From: Phytohabitans houttuyneae | Lineage (GTDB): Bacteria > Actinomycetota > Actinomycetes > Mycobacteriales > Micromonosporaceae | DNA: 64,000 nt | Assembly (NCBI RefSeq): GCF_011764425.1 | Contig: NZ_BLPF01000001.1 | Span: forward strand, 2,471,001-2,535,000 | Reading direction: 5' to 3' | In this document: piece after piece, positions 55,075 through 64,000 of the stretch | Layout: each line of letters opens with the position of its first letter | Position numbering within the stretch: position 1 is the first letter of the stretch | Program-made: the position numbers and the translations under genes | Notes under the pieces: generated by a model | The model's database searches: none | The model's input: only the letters and a program-made list of their open reading frames with translations | Told to the model about the DNA's origin: nothing

Positions 55075-55092
55075 TGACAGGACTCTGACAGG
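55075..55092 (+). promoter_or_regulatory. Perfect heptamer direct repeat upstream of GGDEF-EAL
   Basis: TGACAGG (55075-55081) and TGACAGG (55086-55092) with a four-base spacer (11-bp period), 45 bases before the GTG of the GGDEF-EAL gene. A response-regulator type site is possible. Confidence 0.3.
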
Positions 55093-55137
55093 TCGTCCCC
55101 AAAGTTTCCCGGCGCCCGGCCGCGCCAACTTGGTACT

Positions 55138-57524
55138 GTGTGCGCTGTTGTTGATCAGCCCGGCGCAGCACATTGGCAGGGGGCGATACAGATAGAGGAG
55201 CCTGCCCCGCCCAGGGATAGCAGAGCCTCTGGGGTCGCGTCCGCCCTCTTCCTCGCCGCTGGCGTAGCCGCCGGAGTACTCTACGTCGCCGCCGGCGACC
55301 TCGTGGCCGCCGCGGTCTTCGCCACCGTCGCGCTCGCCGCCGTCGCCGCCATGCTCAGCGCGCCCCGCCTGCACCACGCCGCTCCCCACCACCCGTGGTA
55401 CCTGCTCGGCGCGGCCGGCACCACGTTCCTGATCGGTGCGCTGCTGCGGCCGTGGTCGGTCGAGCGCATGGGGTGGCAGGCGTTGCTGGGAGACGCCTTC
55501 ACGGTCTCCGGCTACGTGCTGATGGCCCTGTCACTGGGCGGACTGCTGCGGGCCCGCAGCGTCATGCAGCGCCACGCGATCATCGACGGGCTGATCGTCT
55601 GCGTGGGCGCCGGCCTCGCCACGACGCTGCTGCTGGCCATCCCGGCCGCGTCGATCGAGGGGCGGCCGCGGGTCGTGTCCGTCCTGGCCGGCCTGTACCC
55701 GCTCTTCGACGTCGTTCTGGTGCTGCTGCTGGTCAGCCTCGCGTTCACGACCAGCGGCCGCCGCCCGGCGTACATGTTGCTCCTATGTGGAATCCTGCTG
55801 CTGCTCGCCGGCGACCTGGCGTACGCGATCATCGGGGCGTCCGGCCACCTCACCGGCGGCCGGATCATCGACGTGCCGTTCCTGCTGTCGTGCACCGCGA
55901 TCGGCGCGGCCGCGCTGCACCCGTCGGTGGCCGACCTGACCCGCCCGACGTCCGTGCCCGTGCAGACCTGGTCGTTGCGGCGGCTGCTGGTGATCATGCC
56001 GGCGATGCTCGTGCCGTTTCTGCTGATCCCGCTCGTCGAGCACGGCCACGCCGAGCACGTCGCGCTCGCCGCCGGCGGCACCGCGATGGTGGCGCTGCTC
56101 GTCGCGCGGGCCGTCGCCGCGGTACGGGACTACGCGGACGCCCAGCTCAAGTCCGAGCACCAGGCCACCCACGACCCGCTGACCGGCCTGCCCAACCGGC
56201 TCATGCTGGCCCGCGAGATCGGCCGCCTGCTCTCCACCGCCCCGCCGCCCAAGACCTCCTCCGCCGAGGTCGCCGTCTGGGTGCTCTTCCTCGACCTCGA
56301 TGGCTTCAAGCTGGTCAACGACTCGTGGGGGCACGAGGCCGGCGACCACCTGCTGGTGGAGGTGGCGCGGCGGCTGCGCGACACCGTGCCGCAGCCGGCG
56401 ATGGTCGCCCGCGTGGGCGGCGACGAGTTCGTGGTCGCCCGGCTGGGCACCCGCCAGGAGACGGTGACGCTCGTCGAGCAGATCATGGAACGGCTCAACG
56501 CGCCGGTACAGGTCAGCAGCGCCGAAGTGGTCATCACCCCGTCGATCGGCGTCGTCGGCACCACCGCCGGCATGGCGCCGGTGCCCGCCGTCGCCGCCGT
56601 GACGGCCGAGGCCCTGATGCGCGACGCCGACACCGCGATGTACCGGGCCAAGTCCGACGGCCGCGGCCGGTGGACCGAGTTCGACGCCTCGATGCACGAA
56701 CGGGTGCGCGAGCGGGTCGAGATCGAGCTCGCGCTGCGGCAGGCGCTGTCGACCGGGCAGCTGCACCTGGCGTACCAGCCGATCGTCGAGCTGGGCAGCG
56801 GCGAGCTGGTCGGCGCCGAGGCCCTGATCCGGTGGAGCGACCCGGTGCGCGGGCCGATCTCACCGGCCGTCTTCATCCCGATCGCGGAGGACAGTGGGCT
56901 GATCTCCGCGATCGGTCGCTGGGTGCTTGACGAAACGCTGCGCCAGGTCGCCGCGTGGCGGGCCGACAGCCTGATCAGCCCGGACTTCTGGGTATCGGTA
57001 AACGTCTCCCCCGCCAGCTGCGCGACCCCACGCTGCCAAGCAAGGTCTCCGAGGCGCTGCGGCGGTGGGACGTGCCACGCTCCGGCCTGGTCCTGGAGAT
57101 CACCGAGTCGGTGATGATCGACGCGTCCACCGTCACCGACCAGGTGCTGTTCGACCTGCGCCGGCTCGGCGTGAAGATGGTCGTCGACGACTTCGGCACC
57201 GGCTTCTCCGCGCTCGGCTACCTGCGGCGCCACCCGGTGACCGGCGTGAAGATCGACCGGTCCTTCGTGGACGGTCTGGGCACCGACGCCGAAGACGAGG
57301 AGATCGTGCGCGCGGTCGTCGCGATGAGCACCGCGCTCAAGCTCACCGTGGTCGCGGAGGGCGTGGAGACGGCGACCCAGCAGGACGTACTGTCCACATT
57401 GGGCGTGACGGTGGGGCAGGGTCACCTGTGGAGCGCGCCGGTGAGCGCCGAGGAGTTCACCGAGCGGTGGCTGGCCCTCGCGGTGCTGCCGGAGGCCACT
57501 CAGGACGCCGCCGGCAGCTCGTAG
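55138..57524 (+). CDS. GGDEF-EAL cyclic-di-GMP protein, frame broken inside EAL
   Basis: About 795 residues if joined. Nine or so membrane helices (about 30-335) precede a GGDEF domain with intact active site VGGDEF near 427 and an EAL domain with EAL near 561. The frame breaks at the five-C run 57008-57012; adding one C joins VNVSP to RQLRDPTLPSKV, and the second half retains ESVMI, DDFGTGFSAL, KIDRSFV and AEGVET. So both cyclase and phosphodiesterase sites look complete. GTG start. Confidence 0.88.
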
Positions 57525-58057
57525 CACCAGTACGCCTGGGTGTCGAGGCGGTGGCTCTCGACGCTGCCGAGCCGGCCGAGTGCGCCGTCGATCGCCTGCG
57601 GCAGCTTGTACCGCTCCTCGTTGCGCCGGCAGAAGTCCAGCCCGACGATGCCCGGCCGCTCTCGCGAGCCCACCACGACCTGGCGCATCGCCTCGACGAT
57701 CAGCTCGAAGATGCCGCTGCCGCGGTGGTCGGGGTGGATCGCGTTGAACGTGACATACCAGATCAGGCGCTCGGCGTACTGCGCCGGCCACCGGTGCCGG
57801 AAGTAGTCCGGCGAGATCAGCGGCACCGCCTCCAGATCGTTCGTGATCGTGGACAGCGCCGCCAGGTGCTCATCGTCCGGGTGGCGGACAACGTACTTGC
57901 GGATCCGCGGGTCGGCCATGTGCTCGTCGAACTCCGACCGCGTCATCACGTGCCGTTGCACCGCCACGGTGCGCAGCTCTTCGAATGCCTCCGCGTACAG
58001 CCGCCACGCCTCCTCGAGCATGGCGGCCGGCAAGACCTCGTGGGTCTCGATCCGCAT
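57500..58057 (-). CDS. GNAT-like acetyltransferase
   Basis: 185 residues from ATG 58057. NAIHPDHRGSGIFELIVEAMR is the acetyl-CoA-binding motif A of GNAT enzymes. The N-terminal half is less typical, so substrate is unknown. It converges on the GGDEF-EAL gene with a 25-base overlap. Confidence 0.7.
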   Translation of the reverse strand: MRIETHEVLPAAMLEEAWRLYAEAFEELRTVAVQRHVMTRSEFDEHMADPRIRKYVVRHPDDEHLAALSTITNDLEAVPLISPDYFRHRWPAQYAERLIWYVTFNAIHPDHRGSGIFELIVEAMRQVVVGSRERPGIVGLDFCRRNEERYKLPQAIDGALGRLGSVESHRLDTQAYWCYELPAAS

Positions 58058-58080
58058 CGCCCCCGCCCTTCTATGACACA

Positions 58081-58109
58081 GGTGAGCCCGGTTCTTTTTC
58101 GGGCCCACC
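58081..58109 (-). terminator. Hairpin downstream of smc-HAD
   Basis: GGTGAGCCCG (58081-58090) and CGGGCCCACC (58100-58109) form a ten-bp stem with one mismatch and a nine-base loop, about 97 bp past the HAD stop. The neighbourhood is AT-rich for this genome. Confidence 0.4.
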
Positions 58110-58135
58110 CAATATCAAAAATAACCGAGGCGTGT

Positions 58136-58153
58136 TCACATTCTCTTCGCGGC
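58136..58153 (+). promoter_or_regulatory. Second copy of the TTCACATTCTCTTC motif
   Basis: TCACATT-CTCT-TCGCGGC shares its first 13 bases with the site at 53009 and keeps the 11-bp period. It lies 79 bases upstream of the GNAT start on the opposite strand. Confidence 0.3.
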
Positions 58154-58205
58154 GACAGTAAGGACAAACCCGGCGAACGCGCTCTAGCCGGCCGATTGAC
58201 CAGCT

Positions 58206-58805
58206 TCAGGCCAGGCCGAGGGCGGCGCGCAGGTAGGGCAGATCGGCGGGGCCGTTCCAGCGGTACGCGGACAGGCCGACAACCCGGGCACCACGTACAA
58301 AGCGGTCGGAGTCGTCGACCAGCAGCACCTGGCTCGGGATCCGGTGCAGGGCCTCGCAGGCCGCGGCGAAGAACTCGCGGGTGGGCTTGTGCGCGCCCAC
58401 TACGGAGGAGTTGACGACCGCGTCGACCTCACCTGTCAGGCCGAGTGCGGCCAAGTCCGCGTCGAGGTGGTCGGTGGCGTTCGTGCCGATCGCGACCGGC
58501 AGGCCGGCGGCCCGCACCTCGCGCACGAAGCCCAGCACGTCCGGGTCGACCTCGCCGCGGTACTCCTGCCACTGCGCGACCGCCTGCGGCGCCTCCAGTG
58601 CCTGCGCCACGCCTGCCATCCAGCCCGCGTGGCTGACCTGGCCGGTGATCGCGGGCAGCAGGCGGGACCAGTCCATCGCCGTCTTCTCCAGCGCGCCGGC
58701 GGGCAGGCCGTGCGCCGCCTCGATACGCGCGGGCACCTCCGGGTCCCAGCGGCGCAGCACGCCGTCCAGGTCCACCAGCAGTGCGGTGGGCCGGGCGCGG
58801 ACCAC
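58206..58805 (-). CDS. HAD-superfamily hydrolase
   Basis: 199 residues from GTG 58805, directly after the smc stop (TGA-GTG). Motif I is LVDLDGVLRRW, motif II IGTNAT, motif III Lys in AHKPTREFF and motif IV LLVDDSD. A small phosphatase; substrate unknown. Coupled translation with smc. Confidence 0.92.
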   Translation of the reverse strand: MVRARPTALLVDLDGVLRRWDPEVPARIEAAHGLPAGALEKTAMDWSRLLPAITGQVSHAGWMAGVAQALEAPQAVAQWQEYRGEVDPDVLGFVREVRAAGLPVAIGTNATDHLDADLAALGLTGEVDAVVNSSVVGAHKPTREFFAAACEALHRIPSQVLLVDDSDRFVRGARVVGLSAYRWNGPADLPYLRAALGLA

Positions 58806-61800
58806 TCAGCCCTCCTCTTGGTTGGACAGGCGCTGGCTGATCACCTCGGTGACACCGCTGCGCATGGTCACGCCGTACAGCGCGTCGGCGACCTCCATCG
58901 TGCGCTTCTGGTGCGTGATGATGATGAGCTGGCTCTTTTCCCGCAGCTGCGCCATCAGCGTGATCAGGCGGCCCAGGTTGACGTCGTCGAGAGCGGCCTC
59001 GACCTCGTCCATGATGTAGAACGGGCTGGGCCGCGCGCGGAAGATCGCCACGAGCATCGCGACTGCGGTCAGCGAGCGCTCGCCACCGGACAGCAGCGAG
59101 AGCCGCTTGATCTTCTTGCCGGGCGGGCGGGCCTCGACCTCGACACCGGTGGCGAGCATGTCCTCCGGGTCGGTGAGCACCAGGCGCCCCTCGCCGCCGG
59201 GAAACAGCACCGTGAAGACCTTTTCGAACTCGCGGGCCGTGTCCTCGTACGCGCTGGTGAAGACCTCGAGGATGCGGTCGTCGACGTCCTTGACCACCGT
59301 GAGCAGGTCGCGGCGGGTGGCCTTGAGGTCTTCGAGCTGGTCGGACAGGAACTTGAAGCGCTCCTCCAGCGCGGCGAACTCCTCCAGCGCCAGCGGGTTG
59401 ACCTTGCCGAGCAGGGTCAGCTCGCGCTCGGCCTTGGCGGCCCGCTTCTCCTGGGTCGGCCGGTGGTACGCGAGCGGCTCGGGCGCCGGCTTGCCGTCCG
59501 CCTCGGCCGCGTTGACCTCGGCCTGGGTCGGCGGTACCGGCTGCTGCGGCCCGTACTCCGCGACGAGGGTCTCGACGTCGAGCCCGAAGTCCTCGGCCGC
59601 CTTGATCTCCAGCTGCTCGATGCGCATGCGCTGCTCGGCGCGGGCCACCTCGTCGCGGTGCACCTCGCTGGTGAGCCGCTCCAGGTCGCCACCGAGGCGC
59701 TTGGCGGCGCTGCGTACCTCCGACAGCTCCGCCTCCCGCGCGGACCGCGACTGGGCGATCTCGTCGCGGGTGCGCACGGCGTCGGCCAGCGAGACCGCGA
59801 CGCGGGCGAGCGCCTCGCGGGCGCCGATCTCGACGGCGCGGGCGATGCCGGCACCCCTGGCCCGGGCGGCCCGGCGGGCGGCGGCGCGCTCGCGGGCGGC
59901 CCGCTCCGCAGCGGCCTGGCGGGCCAGCGAGTCGGCCCGGCCGGCGATGGACGCGACCCGCTCCTCGGCGGTGCGGACCGCGAGGCGGACCTCCATCTCG
60001 TTTTGCCGGGCATGCGGCACGGCGCCGGCGAGCTGGTCGCGCTCGTCGGTGTCCGGCTCCTCGTCGATCGCGGTGTCCTCGGCCAGCCGCAGCCGCTCCT
60101 CGAGGTCGTCGAGGGCGGCCAGGTCACGCTCGCGAGCCTCCTCGGCCTTGGCCCGGGAGGCAGCCAGCCGCTCGGTCTCGGCCTTCGCGGAACGGGCCGC
60201 CGCGCCCAGCTCGGCCAGGCGGCGGGCGGCGGCGTTGCGCTGGCCCTCGGCTTCCCGCTTGGCAGCCGCGGCGACCGTGACGGCTTCCTTGAGGACGGCC
60301 ACCTCGGCGCGGGCCTCGGTGAGCTCGTCGGCGGCGCCGGCCATGACGTCTTCGGCCTCGGCGCGGCGGGCCTTGGCCTCGTCGACCGCCGCCTGCACCT
60401 CGATGTAGCTGGGGGCCTTGCCCGAGCCGCCGGCCGCCGCGTACGCACCGACGACGTCGCCGTCGGGCGTGACCGCGCGCAGCTCGGGGTTGGCGGCCAC
60501 GAGCCGGCCCGCGGCGGCGAGGTCGGGCACGAGCACGACGTCGCGCAACGCCCGGTGCACCGCCGGCCGGATCTGGTCGGGGCAGCCGACCACGTCCGGT
60601 GCCCATTTGGCGCCGTCGGGCAGGGCCGGGCGCAGGGCGTCCAGCGACCCGATCATGCCGGGGCCGCCGGGGCTGCCCACGAGCAGGCTGGCGCGGCCGG
60701 CGTCCTGGATCTTGAGCAGGCGCATGGCCTCGGTGGCCTCGTCGACGCCGGCCACGGCGACCGCGTCGGCCAGGCCGCCCAGCGCGGCGGCGAGCGCCGC
60801 CTCGTGGCCCGGCGCGACCGTGAGCATGCTGGCGAGGCTGCCCAGCAGGCCGGGCACCTGGTCCGCGCGGGCCAGCAGCGCACCCGCACCGTCCTTGCGG
60901 CGCAGGCTCATCGCCAGGGCGTCTTCGCGGGCCTTCCAGGTCGCGGCCTCCTTTTCGGCGGCCCGCTCGGCGTCGCTGAGCGCCCGCACCCGGGCGGAGG
61001 CCTCCTCGTGCGCGGCCACCGCCTCGGCGTGCTGCGCGTCGAGGTCGGCGTTGTCCCGGTCGGCCTCGCTGGAGAGCGCGGCCACGGCGTCCACTTCGGC
61101 CTGCGCCTTGTCGGCGCGCTGCTGCGCGTCGGTGTGGGCGGCGGCGAGCCGGGAGATCTCCTCGGCCGCGCTGGTGGTGCGCGCCCGGGCGGCGTTGACC
61201 TGCCCGGTCAGCTTGGCGAGGCCCTCGCGGCGGTCCGCGATCGCCTTCGCGGCGGCGCGCAGGGCCCGCTCGGCGTCGGCGAGCTGCCGCTCCAGCTCCT
61301 GGCGGCGCTCCACGGCCTCGGCGAGGTGCGCCTGGTCGGCCTTGAGCGCGGCCCGCAGCTCCTCCTCCTGCGCCCGCACCTTCTCCGCCTCGGCGGCCAG
61401 GTGCTCCGGGTCGCGGCCGGGACGCTCGTCGTCCGGCGTGGCGGACAGGTGGCGCAGCCGCTCGCTGGCCAGCTGCTCGGTCGAGCGGAAGCGCTCCTGG
61501 AGGGCGGAAAGCTTGTACCAGGTGTCCTGCGCGGCGGCCAGCAGCGGCGCGTCCTCGGCCAGCGCGGCTTCCAGCTGGGCGAGCCGCCGGCCCACCTCGC
61601 CGTACTGCTCCTCGACAAGCTCCCGCCGCTCCCGCAGCGCGGTCTCGTCGGCGATCTCCTTGTCCAGAGTGGAGCGCAATGTGGACAGATCGTCTGCGAG
61701 CAGGCGCAGTCGGGCGTCGCGCAGGTCGGCCTGGATGCCCGCGGCGCGCCGGGCCACCTCGGCCTGCTTGCCCAGCGGCTTGAGCTGGCGGCGCAGCTCG

Positions 61801-62387
61801 GCGGTCAGGTCGGTGAGCCGGTTGAGGTTGGCCTGCATCGCGTCGAGCTTGCGCAGCGCCTTTTCCTTGCGCTTGCGGTGTTTGAGGACGCCGGCCGCCT
61901 CCTCGATGAACGCGCGCCGGTCCTCCGGCTTGGCGTGCAGCACCGCGTCGAGCTGGCCTTGGCCGACGATGACGTGCATCTCCCGGCCGATGCCGGAGTC
62001 GGAGAGCAGCTCCTGGATGTCGAGCAGGCGGCAGGAGCTGCCGTTGATCTCGTACTCGCTCTCGCCCGAGCGGAACATCCGCCGCGTGATCGACACCTCG
62101 GTGTAGTCGATCGGCAGCGCGCCATCGGTGTTGTCGATGGTGAGCGTGACCTCGGCGCGGCCCAGCGGCGCGCGGCCGGCCGTGCCGGCGAAGATCACGT
62201 CTTCCATCTTGCCGCCACGTAGCGCCTTCGCGCCCTGCTCGCCCAGGACCCAGGCGATCGCGTCGACCACGTTGGACTTACCGGAGCCGTTGGGGCCCAC
62301 CACGCAGGTGATACCCGGCTCCAGTCGCAACGTCGTGGCGGAGGCGAAGGACTTGAAGCCCTTCACCGTCAGGCTCTTTAAATGCAC
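58806..62387 (-). CDS. smc: Chromosome segregation protein SMC
   Basis: 1193 residues. N-terminal Walker A GPNGSGKS (31-38), long coiled coils (about 170-500 and 670-1000), a hinge (about 510-640) with Gly-rich turns, and C-terminal signature LSGGERSLTAVAML (1099-1112) and Walker B FYIMDEVEAALDD. It forms the condensin core with ScpA/B. It is transcribed ahead of a HAD gene. Confidence 0.97.
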   Translation of the reverse strand: MHLKSLTVKGFKSFASATTLRLEPGITCVVGPNGSGKSNVVDAIAWVLGEQGAKALRGGKMEDVIFAGTAGRAPLGRAEVTLTIDNTDGALPIDYTEVSITRRMFRSGESEYEINGSSCRLLDIQELLSDSGIGREMHVIVGQGQLDAVLHAKPEDRRAFIEEAAGVLKHRKRKEKALRKLDAMQANLNRLTDLTAELRRQLKPLGKQAEVARRAAGIQADLRDARLRLLADDLSTLRSTLDKEIADETALRERRELVEEQYGEVGRRLAQLEAALAEDAPLLAAAQDTWYKLSALQERFRSTEQLASERLRHLSATPDDERPGRDPEHLAAEAEKVRAQEEELRAALKADQAHLAEAVERRQELERQLADAERALRAAAKAIADRREGLAKLTGQVNAARARTTSAAEEISRLAAAHTDAQQRADKAQAEVDAVAALSSEADRDNADLDAQHAEAVAAHEEASARVRALSDAERAAEKEAATWKAREDALAMSLRRKDGAGALLARADQVPGLLGSLASMLTVAPGHEAALAAALGGLADAVAVAGVDEATEAMRLLKIQDAGRASLLVGSPGGPGMIGSLDALRPALPDGAKWAPDVVGCPDQIRPAVHRALRDVVLVPDLAAAGRLVAANPELRAVTPDGDVVGAYAAAGGSGKAPSYIEVQAAVDEAKARRAEAEDVMAGAADELTEARAEVAVLKEAVTVAAAAKREAEGQRNAAARRLAELGAAARSAKAETERLAASRAKAEEARERDLAALDDLEERLRLAEDTAIDEEPDTDERDQLAGAVPHARQNEMEVRLAVRTAEERVASIAGRADSLARQAAAERAARERAAARRAARARGAGIARAVEIGAREALARVAVSLADAVRTRDEIAQSRSAREAELSEVRSAAKRLGGDLERLTSEVHRDEVARAEQRMRIEQLEIKAAEDFGLDVETLVAEYGPQQPVPPTQAEVNAAEADGKPAPEPLAYHRPTQEKRAAKAERELTLLGKVNPLALEEFAALEERFKFLSDQLEDLKATRRDLLTVVKDVDDRILEVFTSAYEDTAREFEKVFTVLFPGGEGRLVLTDPEDMLATGVEVEARPPGKKIKRLSLLSGGERSLTAVAMLVAIFRARPSPFYIMDEVEAALDDVNLGRLITLMAQLREKSQLIIITHQKRTMEVADALYGVTMRSGVTEVISQRLSNQEEG

Positions 62388-62564
62388 GTCTTTCTATCCG
62401 CTCGCAGGTGACATCTCATTGGGAGAGTAACCCGACCGCAGGCCGGGCACCGGGCACGCCGCGCTCGCCCCCGTGGCTAACGATTCAGCGATGGCAAAAA
62501 GCTGCGCGCCGCCACTTATTGTGTCGGCGCGCGATGTGTGCGTAGCGATTGAGTTGTCGGCGGT

Positions 62565-62586
62565 GGGCGCCGGCAGGCCGGCGCCC
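62565..62586 (-). terminator. Terminator hairpin after the small coiled-coil gene
   Basis: GGGCGCCGG (62565-62573) and CCGGCGCCC (62578-62586), a perfect nine-bp stem and four-base loop, starts six bases past the stop of the 64-residue gene. Between this and smc (62388-62564) I see no gene. Confidence 0.65.
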
Positions 62587-62592
62587 GGGAGA

Positions 62593-62787
62593 TCAGGTCA
62601 ACGCCGGTTCGGGCAGCCTCAGCAGGTCTCCTGCTTCAGCGGCGGCCGCCGCAAGCCGGTCGTTTTCAGCTCGCAGCCTGGTGACCTCGAACTCCAGTGC
62701 CTGAACCCTGGCACGCAGTCGGGTGACCTCGTCGAGGAGGCGCCGATCGGGCGCCGCACCAACGTGGCCGTAGAGGGCCTTCGCCAT
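62593..62787 (-). CDS. 64-residue coiled-coil protein
   Basis: ATG 62787 with AAGGAG six bases upstream. The product MAKALYGHVGAAPDRR continues into a leucine-heptad helix (about 17-52; LDEVTRLRARVQALEFEVTR). Resembles short conserved actinomycete proteins with a single dimeric coiled coil; no function known. It lies upstream of smc on the same strand. Confidence 0.7.
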   Translation of the reverse strand: MAKALYGHVGAAPDRRLLDEVTRLRARVQALEFEVTRLRAENDRLAAAAAEAGDLLRLPEPALT

Positions 62788-63102
62788 ATCGTCTCCTTGT
62801 AATGCGCTGCCGGAGTGGCCGGCCAACGCGCGCCCAGCTAACTTCGCGACTATCAGCCCACGGGCACGCGTGGGCATGATTGGGCGCGACTGGCGACGCC
62901 CCTATACTCCGCCGAGACGCCCCACTTCGTCAAGTTAACCGGGCCCACATCACCCCACGCTGCGTCGATTGGCGCACTCATTCCAGCCTGGCAGCCATGA
63001 TCAAGAGGATCCTTGGCGCCGGCTTAGATCTTCCTTAGGGCGATTGCCCAGGTGGGAGCGCACCCGTACCGTCCGGCTCGGCCCACCTACCGGAAGGACC
63101 CC
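62788..63102. other. Divergent intergenic region
   Basis: Gene-free 315 bp between the small coiled-coil gene (minus) and the CAP-domain gene (plus). CTATACT near 62900 on the plus strand gives a TATAG element on the minus strand and could be part of the coiled-coil promoter. I see no repeat or RNA gene here. Confidence 0.4.
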
Positions 63103-63861
63103 ATGGACGCCGATGCGCCGACGAGGCACACCGGCCGGCACCGGCCGAGCGGCCGCCTGCCCGGCCCCCTCGCCCTCGCGCTGCTGGTCGGCGTCCTCCT
63201 GCTGGCCTTCGGCGCGGGTGCGGCGGTGCTCCGCCCCAACCTAAGCGGCGATTCTGGGTCCAATAGGACAGCTTCGGAGCGTACGGACGAAGCGGGCGGT
63301 ACCGGCGGTTTCGGCGTCGCGCTTGCCGCGACAGCGGGACCGACCGCGAGCCCGAAGGCGAGCCCCAAGCCGACACCCAGCAAGGCCAAGCCCCGCACCG
63401 CCACGAGCCCGACGCCGAAGCGCTCGCCGAGCCGGACGACCACCCGGGCTACCACCAGCGGCGGCAGCACCGCCCAGTCGGCCGACGAAAACAAGGTCGT
63501 CGACATCACCAACCAGGAGCGGGCGGCCGCCGGCTGCGGGCCTGTCAAGGTCAACACCAAGCTCGCCAGCGCGGCCGGGCTGCACAGCGAGGACCAGGCC
63601 GAGCACAACAACATGTCGCACACCGGCAGCGACGGCAGCTCGCCGTGGCAGCGCTCGGAGCGGGCCGGGTACACGAACGCGATCGGCGAGAACGTGGCCA
63701 TGGGCTACCGCACGCCGGCCGCGGTCATGGACGGCTGGATGAACAGCCCCGGCCACCGCGCCAACATCCTCAACTGCTCCGCGAAGGCGATCGGCGTCGG
63801 CCTGGCCTACGCGAGCGACGGCTCGCCGTACTGGACACAGATGTTCGGTTCGGTGGTCTGA
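63103..63861 (+). CDS. Secreted or anchored CAP-domain (SCP) protein
   Basis: 252 residues. A membrane segment (about 20-42) and a Pro/Ser/Thr-rich spacer (75-120) precede a CAP domain: NQERAAAGCGPVKVN, HTGSDGSSPW, ENVAMGYRTPAAVMDGWMNS and SPGHRANIL. CAP proteins are secreted, with varied roles (lipid binding, proteolysis). Two cysteines suggest an outer disulphide. ATG 63103 preceded by GGAAGG. Confidence 0.9.
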   Translation: MDADAPTRHTGRHRPSGRLPGPLALALLVGVLLLAFGAGAAVLRPNLSGDSGSNRTASERTDEAGGTGGFGVALAATAGPTASPKASPKPTPSKAKPRTATSPTPKRSPSRTTTRATTSGGSTAQSADENKVVDITNQERAAAGCGPVKVNTKLASAAGLHSEDQAEHNNMSHTGSDGSSPWQRSERAGYTNAIGENVAMGYRTPAAVMDGWMNSPGHRANILNCSAKAIGVGLAYASDGSPYWTQMFGSVV

Positions 63862-63926
63862 CCCTTCAGCTGTCGCGTAGCTGACAACCACCCCGCATCG
63901 GTTCGAACTCGATCGTTGCCCCCTGC

Positions 63927-64000
63927 ATGCGGGTTGCGCTCATAACGGACGACTCCTACCCGTACGTCAAGGGTGGTCCCGGCGACTGGTGCCAGCGGCT
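63927..64000 (+). CDS. Glycosyltransferase, N-terminal fragment
   Basis: MRVALITDDSYPYVKGGPGDW is the N-terminal start of GT4-type glycosyltransferases of the PelF/DUF3492 group (ITDxxYPYVxGG). It runs off the end of the window after 24 codons, so only the donor-independent first strand and loop are present. Confidence 0.6.
   Translation, partial: MRVALITDDSYPYVKGGPGDWCQR

Noticed and set aside
58344-62222. 1292-codon open frame antisense to smc
   Set aside because: Stop-free antisense frame caused by high GC at third positions; the composition has no protein-like motif and smc is certain on the other strand.
63888-63914. T-arm-like sequence ATCGG-TTCGAAC-TCGAT
   Set aside because: It looks like a tRNA T-arm but the closing G-C pair is a G-U wobble and no matching acceptor, D or anticodon arms occur upstream within tRNA distance.

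Overview
The window is high-GC actinomycete chromosome. Gene content (DUF2469, DUF2631, DUF6325, KhpA, GlnR-type nitrogen control, short-type ProRS, many GTG/TTG starts) and gene order point to the Micromonosporaceae. This is an inference from gene families and order; no 16S or other species marker is present. Most of the window is conserved housekeeping sequence. I see no prophage, transposon, CRISPR array, defence island or recognisable biosynthetic cluster.

Layout. 0-5 kb: end of an M1 aminopeptidase, small SHOCT and DUF6325 proteins, a secreted S8 protease and a metallo-beta-lactamase/Rieske fusion. 5-12.3 kb (minus strand): a DivIVA-like protein, then the translation/lipid block rlmN-cdsA-frr-pyrH-tsf-rpsB. 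12.3-13.7 kb: non-coding DNA filled by a degenerate long repeat. 13.7-21.5 kb: a membrane protein, DUF2332, then yraN-comM-dprA-xerC (DNA uptake/recombination) on the plus strand, a 47-codon gene and a PLP enzyme. 21.6-32 kb (minus strand): a 122-residue repeat protein, an M23 peptidase, DUF2469-rnhB-nudix-lepB-lepB, rplS-trmD, rimM-khpA-rpsP and DUF402-proS, interrupted by two small plus-strand genes and a run of four hairpins. 32-44.5 kb: an ECF sigma factor with a beta-propeller partner, amidohydrolase, Uma2, ffh, acyltransferase, secreted hydrolase, two-component system, ABC exporter and PIG-L deacetylase. 44.6-48.7 kb: amt-glnB-glnD behind a GlnR-like box. 48.8-64 kb: phosphotransferase-fold protein, ftsY, PhoD-like phosphatase, CBM protein, an unrecognised 460-residue protein, DinB, GGDEF-EAL, GNAT, HAD, smc, a CAP-domain protein and the start of a glycosyltransferase.

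How they work together. Ffh, FtsY, two type I signal peptidases and SMC give a secretion and chromosome-organisation set. rpsB, tsf, frr, rplS, rpsP, rimM, trmD, rlmN and proS serve translation. amt-glnB-glnD is the PII nitrogen-sensing module.

The least explained material is non-coding: a roughly 60-bp element found three times just after stop codons, the long degenerate repeat upstream of rpsB, a roughly 39-bp degenerate array near 1.15-1.55 kb, and four consecutive hairpins whose first three share a loop motif. Five genes (M23 peptidase, rnhB, ffh, a secreted hydrolase, GGDEF-EAL) each look one base short, in four cases inside a G or C run. That pattern suggests systematic base-call deletions rather than five pseudogenes.
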